NCBI RefSeq assembly: GCF_002374855.1
Contig: NZ_NWVC01000005.1
Span: 170,543 to 234,542 of the forward strand
Source: Sphingomonas adhaesiva
GTDB taxonomy: Bacteria > Pseudomonadota > Alphaproteobacteria > Sphingomonadales > Sphingomonadaceae
Direction: 5' to 3'
DNA: 64,000 nucleotides
Shown: positions 61,990 to 64,000 of the stretch, in pieces
Layout: every line of letters begins with the position of its first letter
Numbering within the stretch: position 1 is the first letter of the stretch
Translations under genes and position numbers: made by a program
Notes under the pieces: model-generated
Seen by the model: only the letters and a program-made list of their open reading frames with translations
What the model was told of the DNA's origin: nothing
The model's database searches: none

Positions 61990-62078
61990 CCGGCGGTTGC
62001 GTCGCGTCGGCGCGCGTCGCATAGCGCGCGCATGGTCCGTATCAGATATCACCTATTGACCCGCGCGGGGCGCCGCTG

Positions 62079-62825
62079 ATGGCGCGCCGTGGCCACCGCC
62101 CCAGCCAGCAGCAGGGCAACCGCACGCGCCTGTGGGGACGGCACGCGGTGCTGGCTGCGCTCGCCAATCCCGAGCGCGTCGTGCGCAAGATCTGGGGCAC
62201 GCGCGAGGCGCTGGCCGCGCTGGACCTGCCGCCGGTGCTGCCGATCGTCTATGCCGACGTCGCGGACCTCGGCCGGCTGGTCCCGTCCGACGCGCCGCAC
62301 CAGGGGCTGGTAGCGGAGGTCGACCCGCTGGAGGACGTGTGGCTGGGCGACCTGTTGCAGCAGGGCGAGGGCGACCAGCGCCCGCTGATCGTGCTGGACC
62401 AGGTGACCGACCCGCATAACGTCGGTGCGATCCTGCGGTCCGCCGCGGCGTTCGACGCGCTGGGCATCGTCACGCAGGACCGCCACTCGCCCCCCGAATC
62501 GGGCGCGCTGGCACGCGCGGCGAGCGGGGCGCTGGAAAGCGTGCCGTGGGTGCGCGTCGTCAACCTGGCGCGCGCGCTGGAGGAGATGGCGGAGGCCGGC
62601 TTCTGGCGGATCGGGCTGACCGGCCATGCCACGCAGACGCTGGCGCAGGCGATGGGCACGCAGCGGATCGCGATCGTGCTGGGCGCGGAGGGCGAGGGGA
62701 TGCGCCAGAATACCGAGGCGCATTGCGACGAACTGGCGAAGCTGCCGATTTCCGGCAAGGTCGAAAGCCTGAACGTGTCGAACGCCGCGGCGATCGCGCT
62801 CTATGCGGTGACCGCGCGCGGTTGA
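62079..62825 (+). CDS. rlmB: 23S rRNA (guanosine-2251-2'-O)-methyltransferase RlmB (TrmH/SpoU)
   Basis: The 248-aa SPOUT methyltransferase has an N-terminal substrate-binding domain (LWGRHAVLAALANPERVVRK) and the knotted domain with DPHNVGAILRSAAAFDA, IVLGAEGEGMRQNT and LNVSNAAAIALYAV, motifs 1-3 of SpoU enzymes. It modifies G2251 in the ribosomal P-loop. A 17-base-pair hairpin follows. Confidence 0.93.
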   Translation: MARRGHRPSQQQGNRTRLWGRHAVLAALANPERVVRKIWGTREALAALDLPPVLPIVYADVADLGRLVPSDAPHQGLVAEVDPLEDVWLGDLLQQGEGDQRPLIVLDQVTDPHNVGAILRSAAAFDALGIVTQDRHSPPESGALARAASGALESVPWVRVVNLARALEEMAEAGFWRIGLTGHATQTLAQAMGTQRIAIVLGAEGEGMRQNTEAHCDELAKLPISGKVESLNVSNAAAIALYAVTARG

Positions 62826-62829
62826 GGGC

Positions 62830-62867
62830 GCGCGCATCGCGACGGCCGGTGCCGTCGCGATGCGCGC
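62830..62867. terminator. Bidirectional hairpin between rlmB and the ferredoxin gene
   Basis: Arms GCGCGCATCGCGACGGC (62830-62846) and GCCGTCGCGATGCGCGC (62851-62867) pair perfectly over 17 bases with a 4-base loop, between two convergent genes. No T-run is seen, but the stem is strong enough to stop or stabilise both transcripts. Confidence 0.8.
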
Positions 62868-62874
62868 ACCATCA

Positions 62875-63192
62875 TCAATCCTCGGCGGCGATCGTCACCT
62901 TCAGGCCGTCCAGATCGGCGCCGAACGGGATCTGGCACGCCAGCCGCGAGGTGTCGTTGCGGTCGCCCGAGGAATCGAGCAGGTCGTTCTCGTCCTCGCT
63001 CATCGCGGGCAGCGCGCCGACGAAGGCCGGATCGACATGGATGTGGCAGGTCGCGCAGCTGCAGCAGCCGCCGCACAGCGCCAGCATCTCGTCGATGCCG
63101 GCGTCGCGGATCACTTCCATCACCGACAGGCCGGCGTCGCCGTCGATCTCGCGTTCTTCCCCCTCACGCGTAACGACGATAAGCTTGGGCAT
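62875..63192 (-). CDS. 2Fe-2S ferredoxin (adrenodoxin/putidaredoxin type)
   Basis: The 105-aa product starts [16 protein letters not shown] and binds its cluster through [17 protein letters not shown] (C-x-x-x-C-x-x-C pattern) and a fourth Cys in [10 protein letters not shown]. This class passes electrons to bacterial P450s or the Isc system; the CYP153-like enzyme at 47127 is a plausible partner, but a housekeeping role is equally possible. GGGGAGAAATTC precedes the ATG. Confidence 0.92.
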   Translation of the reverse strand: MPKLIVVTREGEEREIDGDAGLSVMEVIRDAGIDEMLALCGGCCSCATCHIHVDPAFVGALPAMSEDENDLLDSSGDRNDTSRLACQIPFGADLDGLKVTIAAED

Positions 63193-63246
63193 GAATTTCT
63201 CCCCGATGAAACAGGTCCCCCATGCCCACTGTCCCGGCGTCGCGCA

Positions 63247-63873
63247 ATGGGGCTGAGCGCCGAGCGGCTGAACGGCGACCTGGACGCGCTGGCGGCGATC
63301 GAGCCGGCGTTCGGCGCCGCGCTGGCGCGCGTCGGCTACCCTGCGCCGCGCATCCGCGCGCGCGGCTATGCCACGCTGCTGCGCACGATCGTCGGCCAGC
63401 AGGTGAGCGTGAAGGCCGCCGACGCGGTGTGGCGCAAGCTGGAGGTGCTGGGCGACCCGACCGACCCGGCGGTGATCGCGGCGCTGAGCGACGAGGGGCT
63501 GCGCGCGTGCGGCTTTTCGCGGCAGAAGACCGGCTATGCCCGCAGCCTGGCCGAGGAGGTGACCAGCGGGCGGCTGAACCTCGATCACCTGCCCGAGGAT
63601 GACGAGGAGGCGATCGCGCAGCTGGTCCGCGTCAAGGGGATCGGGCGCTGGTCCGCCGAGGTGTATCTGCTGTTCGCGGAGGGGCGCGCCGACATCTGGC
63701 CCGCCGGCGACCTGGCGGTGCAGATCGAGGTCGGGCGCATCCTGTCCCTGCCCGAACGGCCGTCCGAACGGCTGACCCGCGAACTGGCCGAGGCATGGCG
63801 GCCGTATCGCGGGGCGGCGGCGATCTTCACTTGGCACCATTACGGGGCAGGGGCGGATGCGGCGCCGATCTAG
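63247..63873 (+). CDS. DNA-3-methyladenine glycosylase II (AlkA-like)
   Basis: The 208-aa product is a helix-hairpin-helix glycosylase: [16 protein letters not shown], the Hh[19 protein letters not shown] and the catalytic Asp in WPAGDLAVQ. It removes alkylated purines from DNA. It lacks the long N-terminal domain of Escherichia AlkA, as is usual in this group. The ATG at 63247 has no clear Shine-Dalgarno; the frame is open further upstream but overlaps the divergent ferredoxin gene. Confidence 0.9.
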   Translation: MGLSAERLNGDLDALAAIEPAFGAALARVGYPAPRIRARGYATLLRTIVGQQVSVKAADAVWRKLEVLGDPTDPAVIAALSDEGLRACGFSRQKTGYARSLAEEVTSGRLNLDHLPEDDEEAIAQLVRVKGIGRWSAEVYLLFAEGRADIWPAGDLAVQIEVGRILSLPERPSERLTRELAEAWRPYRGAAAIFTWHHYGAGADAAPI

Positions 63874-63952
63874 CACTACTTTGGCAGGTTGAAGGAACCG
63901 GCTGGAATCGTCATTGATTCCGTTGTCAGTGTGGGCTGACGGGCTGACGACG

Positions 63953-64000
63953 ATGGTGTTGGACGAGGACTGGCGGCGTGATCTGGAGCGCTGGCTTGAG
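63953..64000 (+). mobile_element. Start of a probable IS701-family transposase gene (cut by window end)
   Basis: The last 48 bases read [16 protein letters not shown], which matches the N-terminus of IS701-family transposases as I recall them (WRxDLERWL). The insertion's left end should lie between the AlkA stop at 63873 and about 63930; the terminal inverted repeat cannot be fixed without the other end. Calling rests on only 16 residues. Confidence 0.55.

Overview
The window reads as a stretch of chromosome from a high-GC alphaproteobacterium, most likely Sphingomonas or a close sphingomonad. The reasons are two TonB-dependent receptors, a sphingomonad-type HExxH protein next to a PCu(A)C copper chaperone, a CYP153-type P450, a LytS/LytTR pair and short palindromic intergenic repeats. 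This placement is by recognition, not by database search. Coding density is high, and 4-base stop/start overlaps (ATGA, GTGA, TTGA) join many neighbouring genes.

Region 1 (1-4.9 kb): the 3' end of a TonB receptor, a CHASE3/HAMP chemoreceptor and a DUF2332 protein. Region 2 (5.0-21.1 kb): a non-flagellar type III secretion system (T3SS). A minus-strand run codes for a lytic transglycosylase, sctV, sctC, sctD, a small needle candidate, an HrpB2-type sctI, sctJ, a sctK-like gene, sctL, sctN, sctO and a sctP-like gene. Across an AT-richer 0.5 kb promoter region, a divergent plus-strand run codes for sctU, a FliO-like gene (unusual in an injectisome), sctQ (with a good internal start), sctR, sctS, sctT and a stand-alone LuxR-type HTH regulator coupled to sctT.

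Region 3 (21.1-34.5 kb) looks like the accessory and effector part of the locus. Three transcription units here have a shared near-palindromic element, CTAGTCG-N3-CGATTA, 60-120 bases upstream. They encode a 202-aa candidate secreted protein, a 170-aa orphan, and a 566-aa protein with a 15-proline run and a C-terminal lipase domain, followed by an ankyrin protein. The element may be the binding site of the LuxR-type protein. Inside this region lies a compact biosynthetic-looking cluster: ketosynthase III, SDR/epimerase, MBL-fold hydrolase, ATP-grasp enzyme, GNAT-like protein and Rieske oxygenase on the minus strand, all joined by 4-base overlaps, facing a plus-strand F390-synthetase-like adenylating enzyme. 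I do not recognise the pathway; the cluster and its regulon-like flanks are the best candidates for something undescribed.

Region 4 (34.5-64 kb) is mostly housekeeping and metabolism: N-carbamoylputrescine amidase, an unknown gene pair, a NupC nucleoside transporter, an ABC-F protein, TrhO, LytTR/LytS, an Oar-like TonB receptor, a CYP153-like P450, an ABC exporter, EI24 protein, adenosine kinase-like PfkB, HrpB helicase, PCu(A)C, thioesterase, glutathione reductase, VapBC, Pgi, LepB, RNase III, RlmB, a 2Fe-2S ferredoxin and AlkA. The window ends in the first 16 codons of what looks like an IS701-family transposase. No tRNA, rRNA or CRISPR array was seen.
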